This document shows positions 1-8,651 of a DNA stretch of 64,000 bases, piece by piece. The stretch comes from CAZOZZ01 sp965247425 (GTDB lineage Bacteria; Acidobacteriota; Terriglobia; 20CM-2-55-15), in assembly GCA_965247425.1 (NCBI GenBank), contig OZ252023.1, positions 5,828,001 to 5,892,000 on the forward strand. The letters run 5' to 3'. The notes beneath the pieces were generated by a model, which saw only the letters and a program-made list of their open reading frames with translations, had not been told where the DNA came from and did not search any database. Made by a program: the position numbers and the translations under genes. Every line of letters starts with the position of its first letter. Position 1 is the first letter of the stretch.

Positions 1-221
1 ACGAAGTATGGAAGGATGGTGGTCAGCATCCAGGACAGGGTGGCCAGCCTGCTGTAGCGAGACAGGTAGAAGAAGGCGACGATCAACGTCAGGCCGAGTG
101 CCATCTGAACCGCGCGGGTTCCGCGGATCAGGACGAGAACCTGGTAGATGATGAACGCGACGATGCAGATATCGAGTATCGCGAACCCATCAAACGGTGG
201 CAAACTGAGAAAATCGATCAT
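1..221 (-). CDS. cdaA: Diadenylate cyclase CdaA, N-terminal part (runs off window)
   Basis: Reading the minus strand from an ATG at 219-221 gives 73 residues starting MIDFLSLPPFDGFAILDI and continuing IYQVLVLIRGTRAVQMALG, then hydrophobic segments. This is the membrane-anchored N-terminus of CdaA-type diadenylate cyclases (TIGR00159), including the characteristic LIRGTRA motif between the first two membrane helices. The catalytic DAC domain (DGA and RHR motifs) lies outside the window. The family makes the second messenger c-di-AMP from two ATP at the membrane. The gene follows folP and ftsH on the same strand, a common bacterial order. A repeat element at 230-476 separates it from folP, so it may not be tightly co-transcribed. 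No strong ribosome site is visible before the ATG. Confidence 0.85.
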   Translation of the reverse strand, partial: MIDFLSLPPFDGFAILDICIVAFIIYQVLVLIRGTRAVQMALGLTLIVAFFYLSRYSRLATLSWMLTTILPYF

Positions 222-229
222 GATCGTCG

Positions 230-476
230 TAGGAGCCTGCGCGGCAGAAGGAATCTGCTACGAAAGCGTTAGAGTTGGTCCATATTTCCCCATTTTTTCG
301 TTACATAGGACCACTATTCCCCTCAAAGTCGAGAAAATGCCTCAAAGTCGAGAAAATGTCTCAAAGTCGAGAAAATGCCTCAAAGTCGAGAAAATGCCTC
401 AAAGTCGAGGGAATGTCTCAAGGTCGAGAGAATCTGGACTTGATTCTCCACTTTCTCGCTACGATCCCTTCTGCTA
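230..476. repeat. MITE-like inverted-repeat element, copy 1 (expanded)
   Basis: The left end begins TAGGAGCCTGCGCGGC, and the interior matches the complete copy at 21051-21214 (blocks around TGGTCCATATTTCCCC and TCTCCACTTTCTCGCTACGA). The right end is shortened: it runs to CTTCTG and then straight to CTA, lacking about 11 bases of the terminal repeat. The interior is expanded by a six-unit tandem repeat (321-434). The element fills the gap between folP and cdaA, and its last three bases (CTA) coincide with the folP stop codon. It has no coding capacity. Confidence 0.8.
321..434. repeat. Six tandem 19-bp units inside repeat copy 1
   Basis: Six head-to-tail units of 19 bp with consensus CCTCAAAGTCGAGAAAATG start at 321, 340, 359, 378, 397 and 416. 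The first four are nearly identical and the last two carry several substitutions. The complete element at 21051-21214 has only a single related unit at this place, so the array expanded locally. There are no spacers, so it is not a CRISPR array. Confidence 0.9.
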
Positions 477-1313
477 GGCCTGCTCGATCTGATCCACCAT
501 CTCCGCGACGGCCCGCATCTCGGCGATCTGGTGTACTCGCACGGCATGAGCGCCGCCCCGCACAGCCAGTGCAACGGCCGCTGCGGTGGTCCAAACGGTC
601 GCTTCGGAGGCAGGTATGCTGCCTTTAATCAGATATTTGCGGGATACACCCACCAGCAGTGGATAGCCTAGTTTACTAAAAATCTCGAGCCTTTTTAAAA
701 CTTTTAGGTTGTTTCTGGGGCTCTTGCCGAATCCGATTCCCGGATCGGCCATGACAGCTTCCCGATTGATGCCTGCCTTTGTCGCTGCTTCAATAGTCTG
801 GCCCAGTTCCCGGCAGATTTTGGCGAGATCTTCCGTCACCCTCCGATCGTGGATGTTTCGCCGCGCTCCCCGGCTGTGCATGATGACCACGCCGGCTTTG
901 GTTTCTGAAGCCACCCTTTGCATGTCCGGATCCATGCGGAGGCCGCTGATGTCGTTGATGATCTGGGCGCCGGCGTCGATGGCGCGCCTTGCGACCGCAG
1001 CGCGGTATGTGTCCACCGATATGGGGATTTCAAGCTGGTTGGCCAGAAGCTCGACTGCTGGAATAACGCGTTTTATTTCTTCCTCTTCCGCAATCGGAAT
1101 GCTCCCGGGGCGTGTCGATTGGCCGCCGATGTCCACAAGGTCCGCGCCCTCGGCCTCGATTTCCTGTCCACGGTTGACGGCTGTTTCCAAATTCAGGTAC
1201 TTGCCACCGTCGGAAAACGAATCCGGCGTCACGTTCAGAATCCCCATGACAAGGGTGCGCCGCCCCAGTTGGATCGAGGTGCGGGGTAGTTGCCATGTGA
1301 ACCCTTTGCGCAT
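474..1313 (-). CDS. folP: Dihydropteroate synthase
   Basis: 279 residues, full length for DHPS. It condenses 6-hydroxymethyl-dihydropterin pyrophosphate with p-aminobenzoate in folate synthesis in the cytosol. Visible motifs in order: MGILNVTPDSFSDGG near residue 23, DIGGQSTRPG near 61, SVDTYRA near 99, IINDISG near 118, ADPGIGFGKS near 190, GVSRK near 222 and the C-terminal VRVHQI. The start at 1313 gives an N-terminus of normal length, but no clear Shine-Dalgarno precedes it. A strong terminator at 1337-1379 lies between ftsH and folP, so folP probably has its own promoter or depends on read-through. The TAG stop coincides with the end of repeat copy 1, so the last residues or the stop may have been set by that insertion. 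Confidence 0.95.
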   Translation of the reverse strand: MRKGFTWQLPRTSIQLGRRTLVMGILNVTPDSFSDGGKYLNLETAVNRGQEIEAEGADLVDIGGQSTRPGSIPIAEEEEIKRVIPAVELLANQLEIPISVDTYRAAVARRAIDAGAQIINDISGLRMDPDMQRVASETKAGVVIMHSRGARRNIHDRRVTEDLAKICRELGQTIEAATKAGINREAVMADPGIGFGKSPRNNLKVLKRLEIFSKLGYPLLVGVSRKYLIKGSIPASEATVWTTAAAVALAVRGGAHAVRVHQIAEMRAVAEMVDQIEQA

Positions 1314-1336
1314 AGATCGCTTTATAACACGACGTC

Positions 1337-1379
1337 AAAAAAGAAAGAGCCAGAAGCATCGCTTCTGGCTCTTTCTTTT
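1337..1379 (-). terminator. Rho-independent terminator downstream of ftsH
   Basis: A perfect 17-bp stem (1341-1357 with 1361-1377, core GAGCCAGAAGC / GCTTCTGGCTC) with a 3-base loop. On the minus strand it is followed by a T-rich run (complement of 1337-1342). It is placed to end transcription of tilS-ftsH before folP. Because the flanks are AT-rich on both sides it may work in both directions. Confidence 0.85.
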
Positions 1380-1405
1380 GCTCTGCCTTGCAGCTACTTG
1401 CGCGT

Positions 1406-1424
1406 GTAACGCGACCCTACAGAC
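1406..1424. repeat. 19-bp remnant of the 48.1-kb inverted-repeat family
   Basis: GTAACGCGACCCTACAGAC is identical to 48294-48312, which spans the right arm of the large inverted-repeat element. It lies 13 bases past the ftsH stop codon. Only this block is shared, so it is a fragment or an independent short copy. Confidence 0.6.
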
Positions 1425-1437
1425 AAAGGCTGCTATT

Positions 1438-3357
1438 CTACGCAGGCGCCGGATCCTCGTGAGGTGGAATCGGAGGAGTTGGCTGTGCAGCTTCGTCAGC
1501 AGTCGTCGTGGGTGCCGTTTCGCCTTCTTCCTTCTTTGGCGTTGCGGCTGGCGCCGGCTTTTCCTTCAGGCGCTCGCCATCCATCAACATCTGAATCTCG
1601 GTCGCGTCCAGGGACTCCCGTTCCAGCAAGGCCACTGCAATTCTCTCCAGTGCTTCGCTGTTGTCGGTCAGTATCTGTTTCGCCCGATCGTAGCCTTCCA
1701 TGACAAAATTGCGAACCTGTTCGTCGATGGACTCGGCCGTATCTTCGCTGTAATCACGATGCTGACTGATCTCACGCCCCAGGAAAATCTGCTCTTCCTG
1801 CTTGCCGAAAGTCAGCGGCCCGAGGGTGGACATCCCGTACTGGCAGACCATCTTTCGCGCCAGTTCCGTCGCTTGTTCGATGTCGTTGCCCGCACCTGTC
1901 GTCATCGTCTCGAGAAAAAGTTCCTCGGCCAGACGGCCTCCCATCATGATGGCCAACTGCCCCTCCAGGTAGTTGCGTGGATAGGTGTGGCGATCGTCTA
2001 CCGGCAACTGCATCGTTACGCCCAGGGCCATCCCTCGAGGGATGATCGTGACCTTGTGTAAAGGATCCGCCCCAGGGACCATCGCGGCCACCAGTGCGTG
2101 ACCCGCCTCGTGATACGCCGTTATCCGCTTTTCATTGTCGCTGATGATCAAGGATCGTCGAGCCACACCCATCAGGACCTTGTCCTTGGAGGTCTCGAAA
2201 TTGTCCATGGTCACAGCCTTCTGGTTCAACCTGGCGGCCAGGAGAGCCGATTCGTTCACGAGGTTTGCCAGATCGGCACCCGAGAATCCCGGGGTGCCGC
2301 GTGCGATAAGGCCGATTTCCACATCCTCGGTCAGTGGGATCTTCCGTACGTGAACAGCCAGTATGCCTTCACGGCCCTTGACGTCGGGCAGCGGAACGAC
2401 CACTCGCCGGTCGAAACGGCCAGGCCTTAACAGTGCGGGGTCGAGGACGTCGGGTCGGTTCGTTGCCGCAACCAGGATCACGCCTTCGTTCGATTCAAAC
2501 CCGTCCATTTCAACCAGCAACTGGTTTAAGGTCTGCTCCCGCTCGTCGTGACCCCCACCGAGGCCGGCGCCACGATGTCGACCCACTGCGTCGATTTCGT
2601 CGATGAAGATGATGCACGGTGCGTTCTTTTTGCCCTGCTCGAACAGATCGCGAACTCGCGAAGCGCCGACACCGACGAACATCTCGACGAAATCCGATCC
2701 GCTGATCGAGAAGAATGGAACGTTGGCCTCGCCCGCGATCGCCCGGGCCAACAGGGTCTTGCCGGTGCCGGGAGGGCCAACCAGGATGACGCCCTTGGGA
2801 ATTCGTCCACCGAGCTTCTGAAATTTCTGGGGTTCTTTAAGGAATTCAATGATTTCGTTGAGTTCTTCCTTTGCTTCTTCGACTCCGGCCACGTCCTTGA
2901 ACGTCACCTTCTTCTGATGCGCGGTTAACAATCGCGCCCGACTCTTGCCGAACGAAAGCGCCTTGTTCCCGCCGCTTTGCATCTGACGCATGAAGAAGAT
3001 CCAGAATCCGATGAGGAACAAGAAGGGCGCCCATCCAATCAGGGCAGTCAGCCAGGGGCTCTGATTTGCCGCCTCGCCGGTCACAACGACGTTCTGCTCC
3101 CTCAGGATATCGAGCAGTTCGGGATACTCCATCGGAATGACGGTCGTGAAGGATTCGCCGCTTGTCAATTCTCCGGTCACTTCCGAGTTCGCGATGGTCA
3201 CGCTTTGAACAGCGCCACGTTCCAGTTCCTGCATGAACTGCGTGAAGTTGAACTCCGATTCCTGGCCGGCTGTCGTGCTCTGGACTACCTGGTAAAGCAG
3301 TACTGCGGTCAGCAACAGGGCGACCCAGAACAAAATGGTTTTTGCTGTCGAATTCAA
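1438..3357 (-). CDS. ftsH: ATP-dependent zinc metalloprotease FtsH
   Basis: 639 residues, normal for FtsH, a membrane-bound hexameric AAA+ protease that degrades misfolded membrane proteins and regulators. Seen in order: N-terminal membrane helix (about 7-25), extracytoplasmic domain, second helix (about 104-124), Walker A GPPGTGKT (194-201), Walker B FIDEID (251-256), second region of homology with ATNRPDVLDPALLRPGRFDR (298-317), zinc site HEAGH (416-420) and third ligand Asp in GAGNDIEQ (about 492). The tail is rich in Pro, Ala and Thr. It starts 51 bp after tilS on the same strand, the conserved tilS-ftsH pairing, and is followed by a terminator. Confidence 0.98.
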   Translation of the reverse strand: MNSTAKTILFWVALLLTAVLLYQVVQSTTAGQESEFNFTQFMQELERGAVQSVTIANSEVTGELTSGESFTTVIPMEYPELLDILREQNVVVTGEAANQSPWLTALIGWAPFLFLIGFWIFFMRQMQSGGNKALSFGKSRARLLTAHQKKVTFKDVAGVEEAKEELNEIIEFLKEPQKFQKLGGRIPKGVILVGPPGTGKTLLARAIAGEANVPFFSISGSDFVEMFVGVGASRVRDLFEQGKKNAPCIIFIDEIDAVGRHRGAGLGGGHDEREQTLNQLLVEMDGFESNEGVILVAATNRPDVLDPALLRPGRFDRRVVVPLPDVKGREGILAVHVRKIPLTEDVEIGLIARGTPGFSGADLANLVNESALLAARLNQKAVTMDNFETSKDKVLMGVARRSLIISDNEKRITAYHEAGHALVAAMVPGADPLHKVTIIPRGMALGVTMQLPVDDRHTYPRNYLEGQLAIMMGGRLAEELFLETMTTGAGNDIEQATELARKMVCQYGMSTLGPLTFGKQEEQIFLGREISQHRDYSEDTAESIDEQVRNFVMEGYDRAKQILTDNSEALERIAVALLERESLDATEIQMLMDGERLKEKPAPAATPKKEEGETAPTTTADEAAQPTPPIPPHEDPAPA

Positions 3358-3408
3358 AGAACCCTCCCACCCGGCCCCGCCAGGAACCCGGGCTCGTCTA
3401 AAGTGCCT

Positions 3409-4812
3409 CTAACCCTTAGACTCTATTCCGACCCAAACGTCCCTACCTTCCGCCATAGGTGACGCCTCAAATTCAACGATTCGTCGGGATCGTCCCGAAG
3501 GGATAAACGCGCGGGACACGGGAAACGAGGCCACCCAGACAATCGTACTGCCGGCGACAAGAACGGGCCACTGGCGTCTCCGCCATCTGGGAATCCGCCC
3601 TTTCTGGAAAAGCTTCACGAGCTTCGCCGAGGGAAGTCCTACGGGATCGTAGAAGTCGCCATTCCTCCAGTTTCTAATTTTAACATAGGGTCCAAGCGAT
3701 TCACCATCGACAAAGACCCGTCCCTGTCGGGGTTTCGAGGCACCGAGGTCGGTGAAGCGGGCTTCAAACAACGTCCCGATTTCAGGAATCCGAACGACGC
3801 CTGGAACCTGAAGGTCATATTGGTAATCGAGAGGTTCATCGCTCACGTCTCGCAGAATCAGCTTGTCGAAACTCCGTTCGACCTGGATCGACCCCGGCAA
3901 TTCCACGACCTTGCCGCTCTTCGGTCCCGAAAGTATCGACCGGATACTTTCGATGTGATCGAATCCGATGTCGATCAGAGGGGAGCCCGCTCGCCGGAGT
4001 GCCTCCCTGAGGAGGCGACGGGTGAAACCCACCGGCTGGTCCGAGAGCCCATCGATCTGAACCTCGAACGACAGGCCTTCCGAACGGGTATGGCTGTCGA
4101 GCCACGCCTCGACTAACTGGCTCATCCACGCGTCCTCGTCTTCCAGAATTTCAACTGTTCTAGCCAATGCGTCCTGCAACCTCGGATTGAATTCCGATGC
4201 CAGCCTCGGCAGTACATCGTGCCGGATCCGGTTGCGGGCAAAGCCGGGGTCGCTGTTCGTTTCGTCGGACCGCCATGACTGACCGATCTCGTGGAGGTAG
4301 GCTTCGATGTCTTTCCGTGTCGTTTCGATAAGGGGGCGAATCGTGTTTCGGGCCACGGGTCTCATCGAGACAAGCCCCTCGGAGCCGGAACCCCGCAGGA
4401 GGTTCAGCAATACCGTTTCGTTCCGATCGTTTCTGGAGTGGGCCAGGGCGACCTTCGAAAAATCCTCCCGTTCGGCGATTTGATCAAGAAATGCCCCGCG
4501 TGCCAGCCGAGCCTGTTCTTCCAGGTTCCCTGCACGCAGGTTTGATTTCTCTCCCCCCACGAAGAATCCCAGACCCAGTCGCGACGCCATTGTCTTGACG
4601 AAGGTTTCGTCTCCATCGGAGGCTTCACCGCGCAACCCGTGGTTGAAGTGGGCGACGCCCACCTCGAAGCCGAGGTTTGTCAGTATGGTGAGCAGGCAAA
4701 CCGAGTCGGCTCCACCCGAAACCGCCACCAGGACCCGATCTCCAGGGCCGATCATCTTCAGTCTGCGGATCGTTTTGGCTACACGTTCCGGTAAAGGGAG
4801 GTTTTTTGTCAT
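3409..4812 (-). CDS. tilS: tRNA(Ile)-lysidine synthase TilS
   Basis: 467 residues. TilS uses ATP and lysine to modify C34 of tRNA-Ile(CAU), changing its decoding from AUG to AUA. The N-terminal PP-loop signature SGGADS is at residues 32-37, the family's RNRIRHDVLPRL-like segment follows near residue 180, and the C-terminal TilS_C domain contains KIRNWRNGDFYDPVGLPSAK. Length and domain order fit the long (E. coli-like) form. It is the first gene of the tilS-ftsH run; the 247-bp gap upstream would hold the promoter, but no convincing -35/-10 pair could be picked. Confidence 0.96.
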   Translation of the reverse strand: MTKNLPLPERVAKTIRRLKMIGPGDRVLVAVSGGADSVCLLTILTNLGFEVGVAHFNHGLRGEASDGDETFVKTMASRLGLGFFVGGEKSNLRAGNLEEQARLARGAFLDQIAEREDFSKVALAHSRNDRNETVLLNLLRGSGSEGLVSMRPVARNTIRPLIETTRKDIEAYLHEIGQSWRSDETNSDPGFARNRIRHDVLPRLASEFNPRLQDALARTVEILEDEDAWMSQLVEAWLDSHTRSEGLSFEVQIDGLSDQPVGFTRRLLREALRRAGSPLIDIGFDHIESIRSILSGPKSGKVVELPGSIQVERSFDKLILRDVSDEPLDYQYDLQVPGVVRIPEIGTLFEARFTDLGASKPRQGRVFVDGESLGPYVKIRNWRNGDFYDPVGLPSAKLVKLFQKGRIPRWRRRQWPVLVAGSTIVWVASFPVSRAFIPSGRSRRIVEFEASPMAEGRDVWVGIESKG

Positions 4813-5059
4813 CTTTGATCCTGGGAAGTATGAGTCAATTGTGCCTTGTAATCAATCGTTTGGGGTTGGACGATGAGGCATCCCCCGTTGGGCCGCCAGC
4901 GGGATTCGGGGTCTCATGCCGACATTTTGGTATCGAAAATGCATGTCTAACAAAGTGATCGATCGCGTGTATGGAAACGAATCGATGCCCCGAATCCGCG
5001 ATGAAAAGAAAGCGGGACTCCAAACCGCCGGTCAAGTAGACTGATCCCGAGAGGCTGAA

Positions 5060-5467
5060 ATGGAAATGAACGGCCGTACAGCGAAGACGATTTTTGGGGG
5101 AACTGCTCCGAAGCGGTACGACGGATCGTCCTGGCATAACGCCGACGGGATTCTCGACAACTGGTCGAAGCGGGAGTGGAGCGACGGGCTTCAGATCGAA
5201 TCCCTGGAAGATCTGGACTCGCTTTGCGTTCAGACCGAGAACAACACGTACGAGATCACGGTTCTGTCCAGACACACTGGCGAAGTGATGGTTCGCGGTG
5301 GCCATTTTTTTCCGGAACGTACGCCCGTCCACCTGGCGGGAAGCTCCATGGGCGGCTCCTTCCTTAAGCTCCGTGGGATCTATCTCGGCTTCAACCTCGA
5401 GTTCCAGTTTGACGGTCGCCGGATCGTAACCAGCAGAGTCAAAAGCATCGGCATGGTTGTCGAGTAG
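5060..5467 (+). CDS. Conserved hypothetical protein, 135 aa
   Basis: No family recognised with confidence. The protein is soluble, with no signal peptide or membrane helix, and has alternating hydrophobic beta-strand patterns (YEITVLSRHTGEVMVRGG, FQFDGRRIVTSRVKSIGMV) that suggest a small all-beta fold. It is preceded by a plausible ribosome site (GAGAGG about 8 bases before the ATG) and has codon usage like its neighbours. It stands alone between the divergent tilS operon and the S9 peptidase gene. The segment from residue 45 on looks conserved in style (charged turns, glycine pairs), so it is likely a real gene of unknown role. Confidence 0.65.
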   Translation: MEMNGRTAKTIFGGTAPKRYDGSSWHNADGILDNWSKREWSDGLQIESLEDLDSLCVQTENNTYEITVLSRHTGEVMVRGGHFFPERTPVHLAGSSMGGSFLKLRGIYLGFNLEFQFDGRRIVTSRVKSIGMVVE

Positions 5468-5530
5468 TCTCCACGAACCAAGCCATCGTCCTTACTCATA
5501 AAGTTCCCCTGTTCCTGGGACTGTTTTTTT

Positions 5531-5606
5531 TACCGCGAAGACGCGAATTTGGCGAATGTTTTTTCTGGAAGACCTGGACCTTCGCGTTCTTCGTGACGTT
5601 GTGGTG
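5531..5606. repeat. Imperfect inverted repeat of the 'CGCGAAGACGCGAA' type
   Basis: Left arm ACCGCGAAGACGCGAA at 5532-5547 and right arm TTCGCGTTCTTCGTGACG from 5581 pair imperfectly around a short AT-rich centre. The general type resembles the element at 32279-32405. It sits between a hypothetical gene and the S9 peptidase gene. No coding potential. Confidence 0.5.
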
Positions 5607-5711
5607 AAGCCCCTCCCCGAAATTACTTGACTCGGACCCTGTAACTCTCGATCCTCATTTGTAATCTCACAACAGTCTAAGGAGGGCGCTCGCTCGCGGG
5701 CGTGGAGCCAT

Positions 5712-7979
5712 ATGAAGAGGAAAATGAGTCGGGCCTGGGGTTTCGCAGTTGTTCCAGCGTTAGCAGTCTTGCTGTCCGTCGGGACCCTTTCCGGCCAGGA
5801 CAAGAGGCCGATGGTCTTCATGGACATCATCAATATGCAATCGGTCGGAAGCTCTACGGTCAGTCCCGATGCCAGTTCGATGCTCTACACGCGGTCGATC
5901 ACCGACTGGAAATCGGCCACGAACTTCACTGATATCTACCTGGTTTCGACGACCGACGGCATCGACTCCACGCGTCAGATGACGTTTACCAGGGAAAAGA
6001 ACGAGACATCTCCCCGTTGGGCCCGCGATGGAAGCTTCTTCGTGTTCGCTTCGGACCGGGAATCCTCATCGGATGAGGCGGGCAACCAATTGTACGTCAT
6101 GCGTCCGGACGGGGGAGAAGCCCGTCGGATAACGTCTGCAAAAGATGGCGTGGGGCGCTTTTCCTTCAGCTACGACGGTGAATGGCTTGCATACACCGCG
6201 GGCAAGGACGATGAGCGGAGCGTATGGTCAATCCGAGTGGCCGATCTCGACGCCGAGCCGACCCATCTGATCGATCATGATACGCCCATCAGCTGGTGGG
6301 ACTTTGCCCCCGACAGCAGCCTTATCTACTTCATCGCGCCCGATAGTGTCGATAAGGACAACCTTCGCCGGATGAAGGAAAACTTCGACGTGATGATTCG
6401 CAACGAAAACTCGGCTCTCGAGCACCTGTGGTCGTTTGACATGGATTCCCACCGCTCGACGCATCTGACGTCGACCAACGACTATGCCGTCAGCGGGGTG
6501 ACGATATCCCGGGACTCGAAGTGGCTGGGGTTTCAGGGGACGCCAAACGACCGGTACAAGCGAACAGTTACCGAGCGTAGCATTTATGCGGACGTTTACC
6601 TGTTCGAGGTCGCGACCGGCAACGTCGAGAGGCTGACCGAGAACGAAGAAGTTCGCGAGGGCTCGATCACTTTTTCGCCCGACAGCTCGATGCTCGCTTT
6701 TTCAGCGTCCAACGACTTCGTGTACAACCGTGACCAGAAGATCTGGGTGCGGCCCGTATCCGGCGGGGGGCTGAAGAAGCTAGGCGGTGATCATGACGGT
6801 CCGGTTTCGGTCGGCTTCTGGGCCGAAGACGGCCGTACGATCTATTCCAATGCTGGAATCGGTGCGACACGGGCCGTGGTCTCGGTCGATGTCGATTCAG
6901 GGCGAGTGAGGCAGGTGACCGATGAAGAGGCCTCGCTTTCAGTCAGCTACGACCGCTTGAGCGATACTCTCCTGATCAACTACTCCGATCCGACGACGCC
7001 TTCCAGCATCTATACCGTAGGATCGATGGGCGAATTGGGTGACCGTGCCAACTGGAAAAGGCTGACAAATTCCAATCCCCAGGTGGATGAGATCGCCCTG
7101 GGCGAGACCGAAGCGATCACGTGGCGGTCGACCGACGGAAAGATGGTTGAAGGCGTCCTGGTGAAACCTCTTAATTACGAACCCGGAAAACGGTATCCGC
7201 TGGTTGTGCAAATCCATGGAGGGCCCGCTTCGGCGACCGTTTTGAGCTTCAACGGTGGTCATGGGTATTATTCGCACGTCTACGCCGCCGCGGGATACGT
7301 GGCGCTTCTGCCGAACTATCGTGGATCGAGTAACTACGGAGAGGAGTTCCGAACCGAGATCATTGGTGATTATTTCCGGCAGGGGTATGAAGACATCATC
7401 GCGGGAGTCGACCACCTGATCGATACGGGACTGGTGGACGGCGACAGGATGGGCGTGATGGGATGGAGCGCGGGTGGCCACTGGTCCAACTGGATCCTCA
7501 CGCACACGGATCGCTTCAAGGCGATCTCGTCAGGCGCCGGTACGATGAACTGGATCTCGATGTATGCCCAGAGCGATGTTCAGCGGAACCGTCAAAACTA
7601 CTTCGGTACGTTTCCCTACGACGATTTCGAGGCGCTCTGGGATATCTCGCCCCTGAAGTACATCAAGAACGCCAGGACGCCGACGATGATTCACGTGGTT
7701 CATGGTGACCCGCGCGTGCCTCGGCCACAGAGCGAGGAATTGCACATGGCATTAAAGAAACTCGGGGTGCCGACCGAATTCTTCGTCTATCCGGGGAACT
7801 CTCACGGCATACCGGGAACGCGCAATCGGTTAGTGAAAATGGTGTCGGAGTTCAGCTGGATGGAGCGGTACATCAACGGGAAGGACGGTTGGTTTGAATG
7901 GGAGGATCTACTCAAGACGCTTCCCGCCGAAGAAGAGGAAAACGAGGCCACTTCTTCGGAGCAGCCGCAACGATTCTGA
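5712..7979 (+). CDS. Secreted S9 family (prolyl oligopeptidase-type) serine peptidase
   Basis: 755 residues. An N-terminal signal peptide (basic MKRKMSRAWG, hydrophobic core, likely cleavage after LSG near residue 29) is followed by a TolB/PD40-like beta-propeller with repeated 'SPDS..FAS' blades (about 45-430) and a C-terminal alpha/beta-hydrolase domain. The catalytic triad is visible: Ser586 in GWSAGG, Asp666 in HGDPRVP and His698 in GNSHGI. This is the layout of dipeptidyl- or acylaminoacyl-peptidases of family S9, acting outside the cytoplasm on peptides. The start was chosen as the first Met giving a full signal peptide. It is monocistronic, with a terminator just downstream (8000-8027). 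Exact specificity cannot be read from sequence. Confidence 0.93.
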   Translation: MKRKMSRAWGFAVVPALAVLLSVGTLSGQDKRPMVFMDIINMQSVGSSTVSPDASSMLYTRSITDWKSATNFTDIYLVSTTDGIDSTRQMTFTREKNETSPRWARDGSFFVFASDRESSSDEAGNQLYVMRPDGGEARRITSAKDGVGRFSFSYDGEWLAYTAGKDDERSVWSIRVADLDAEPTHLIDHDTPISWWDFAPDSSLIYFIAPDSVDKDNLRRMKENFDVMIRNENSALEHLWSFDMDSHRSTHLTSTNDYAVSGVTISRDSKWLGFQGTPNDRYKRTVTERSIYADVYLFEVATGNVERLTENEEVREGSITFSPDSSMLAFSASNDFVYNRDQKIWVRPVSGGGLKKLGGDHDGPVSVGFWAEDGRTIYSNAGIGATRAVVSVDVDSGRVRQVTDEEASLSVSYDRLSDTLLINYSDPTTPSSIYTVGSMGELGDRANWKRLTNSNPQVDEIALGETEAITWRSTDGKMVEGVLVKPLNYEPGKRYPLVVQIHGGPASATVLSFNGGHGYYSHVYAAAGYVALLPNYRGSSNYGEEFRTEIIGDYFRQGYEDIIAGVDHLIDTGLVDGDRMGVMGWSAGGHWSNWILTHTDRFKAISSGAGTMNWISMYAQSDVQRNRQNYFGTFPYDDFEALWDISPLKYIKNARTPTMIHVVHGDPRVPRPQSEELHMALKKLGVPTEFFVYPGNSHGIPGTRNRLVKMVSEFSWMERYINGKDGWFEWEDLLKTLPAEEEENEATSSEQPQRF

Positions 7980-7999
7980 ATTGTTCGAGGAGTAATGCA

Positions 8000-8027
8000 G
8001 GCGGTCTTGAAAGAGGCCGCCTTTTTT
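8000..8027 (+). terminator. Rho-independent terminator after the S9 peptidase
   Basis: GGCGGTCT, loop TGAA, AGAGGCCGCC, then six T. The stem has a 2-base bulge and the run TTTTTT is at 8022-8027. It lies 20 bases after the peptidase stop codon. Confidence 0.8.
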
Positions 8028-8062
8028 CGTGGCCGGCATCACTCCTCGCCGACGATGGTACG

Positions 8063-8410
8063 ATGTCTTGGATGAACGACAAGGAACTTGGACCGGGCGT
8101 CGAATTGGATCGTCTAGTTCTCGATCGTGTGATGGGGGGCGAGGCGCCGGAGGGCCGGGGGCAGTTCAGTACTGCGGGTCCCGCCAACAAAGCCATGATC
8201 GATAGTCTGGGTGAGCAGGGTTTCGAGTACCGGCTCCAGAACAAAGGCCACCGCCCTCCATGGGTCGCGTGGTTTGGTCGAGACGGCAAGGCGTGGGAGG
8301 CGACGTCCCGGACACAGTTCGCGGCCAACTGTCTGGCGGCCTTGAAGGCGGCGGATTACATGGACAGTCTGCTTGCACAGGGCCGCGACTACTCTCTTGA
8401 TGTGACCTGA
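8063..8410 (+). CDS. Hypothetical protein, possible phage-type ABA-sandwich fold
   Basis: 115 residues from the ATG at 8063; an in-frame ATG at 8072 is an alternative. The layout (LDRLVLDRVMG near the start, a mid-region variable loop, and ATSRTQFAANCLAALKAADYM near the end) resembles small phage ABA-sandwich proteins (BC1872-like), where a first helix with 'VMG' and a last helix 'A.CLAALKA' frame a sheet. This is resemblance by eye only. An upstream in-frame extension exists but overlaps the terminator of the previous gene, so it was rejected. The 3' end overlaps the small opposite-strand gene at 8389-8574 by 22 bp. Role unknown. Confidence 0.6.
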   Translation: MSWMNDKELGPGVELDRLVLDRVMGGEAPEGRGQFSTAGPANKAMIDSLGEQGFEYRLQNKGHRPPWVAWFGRDGKAWEATSRTQFAANCLAALKAADYMDSLLAQGRDYSLDVT

Positions 8411-8574
8411 TCGCACTTGATTTCGGCTAGTCGTTTTGCGCGCTCATCGTCCGATGCAATCAATGTAGCCTTCTTCGTGCGGCCGTCGCTCGTTGTGCAT
8501 TTGAACCTGTACTGGAACGCTCCGAGTTTTCCGGGTAGCGGGACCTTGCTGATCTGTACACACTTGCAGGGCAT
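8389..8574 (-). CDS. Small hypothetical protein, 61 aa
   Basis: It starts MPCKCVQISKVPLPGKLG and ends IKCDQVTSRE. A good ribosome site (GGAGAGAG) lies 6-7 bases before the ATG at 8574, which decides the start; longer upstream readings in this frame lack such a site. The protein is basic and cysteine-containing with a predicted beta-beta-alpha pattern (YRFKCTTSDGRTKKATLIASDDERAKRLAEIKC), similar in feel to small phage- or plasmid-borne proteins. It is convergent with, and overlaps, the preceding plus-strand gene. Function not recognised. Confidence 0.55.
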   Translation of the reverse strand: MPCKCVQISKVPLPGKLGAFQYRFKCTTSDGRTKKATLIASDDERAKRLAEIKCDQVTSRE

Positions 8575-8651
8575 GGCTCTCTCCGTGGCACTATCATATT
8601 GAAGTGCCTGACGCCGAGTCAAAAGCCAGACGTAACCCGACAGGGGGATTG

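Noticed and set aside
321..434. Short CRISPR-like array
   Set aside because: Units are directly adjacent with no spacers, and no cas genes are present; it is a tandem repeat.
709..2061. 450-codon open frame opposite ftsH/folP
   Set aside because: It lies antisense to two well-supported genes, has no family motifs, and is explained by the codon bias of GC-rich DNA.
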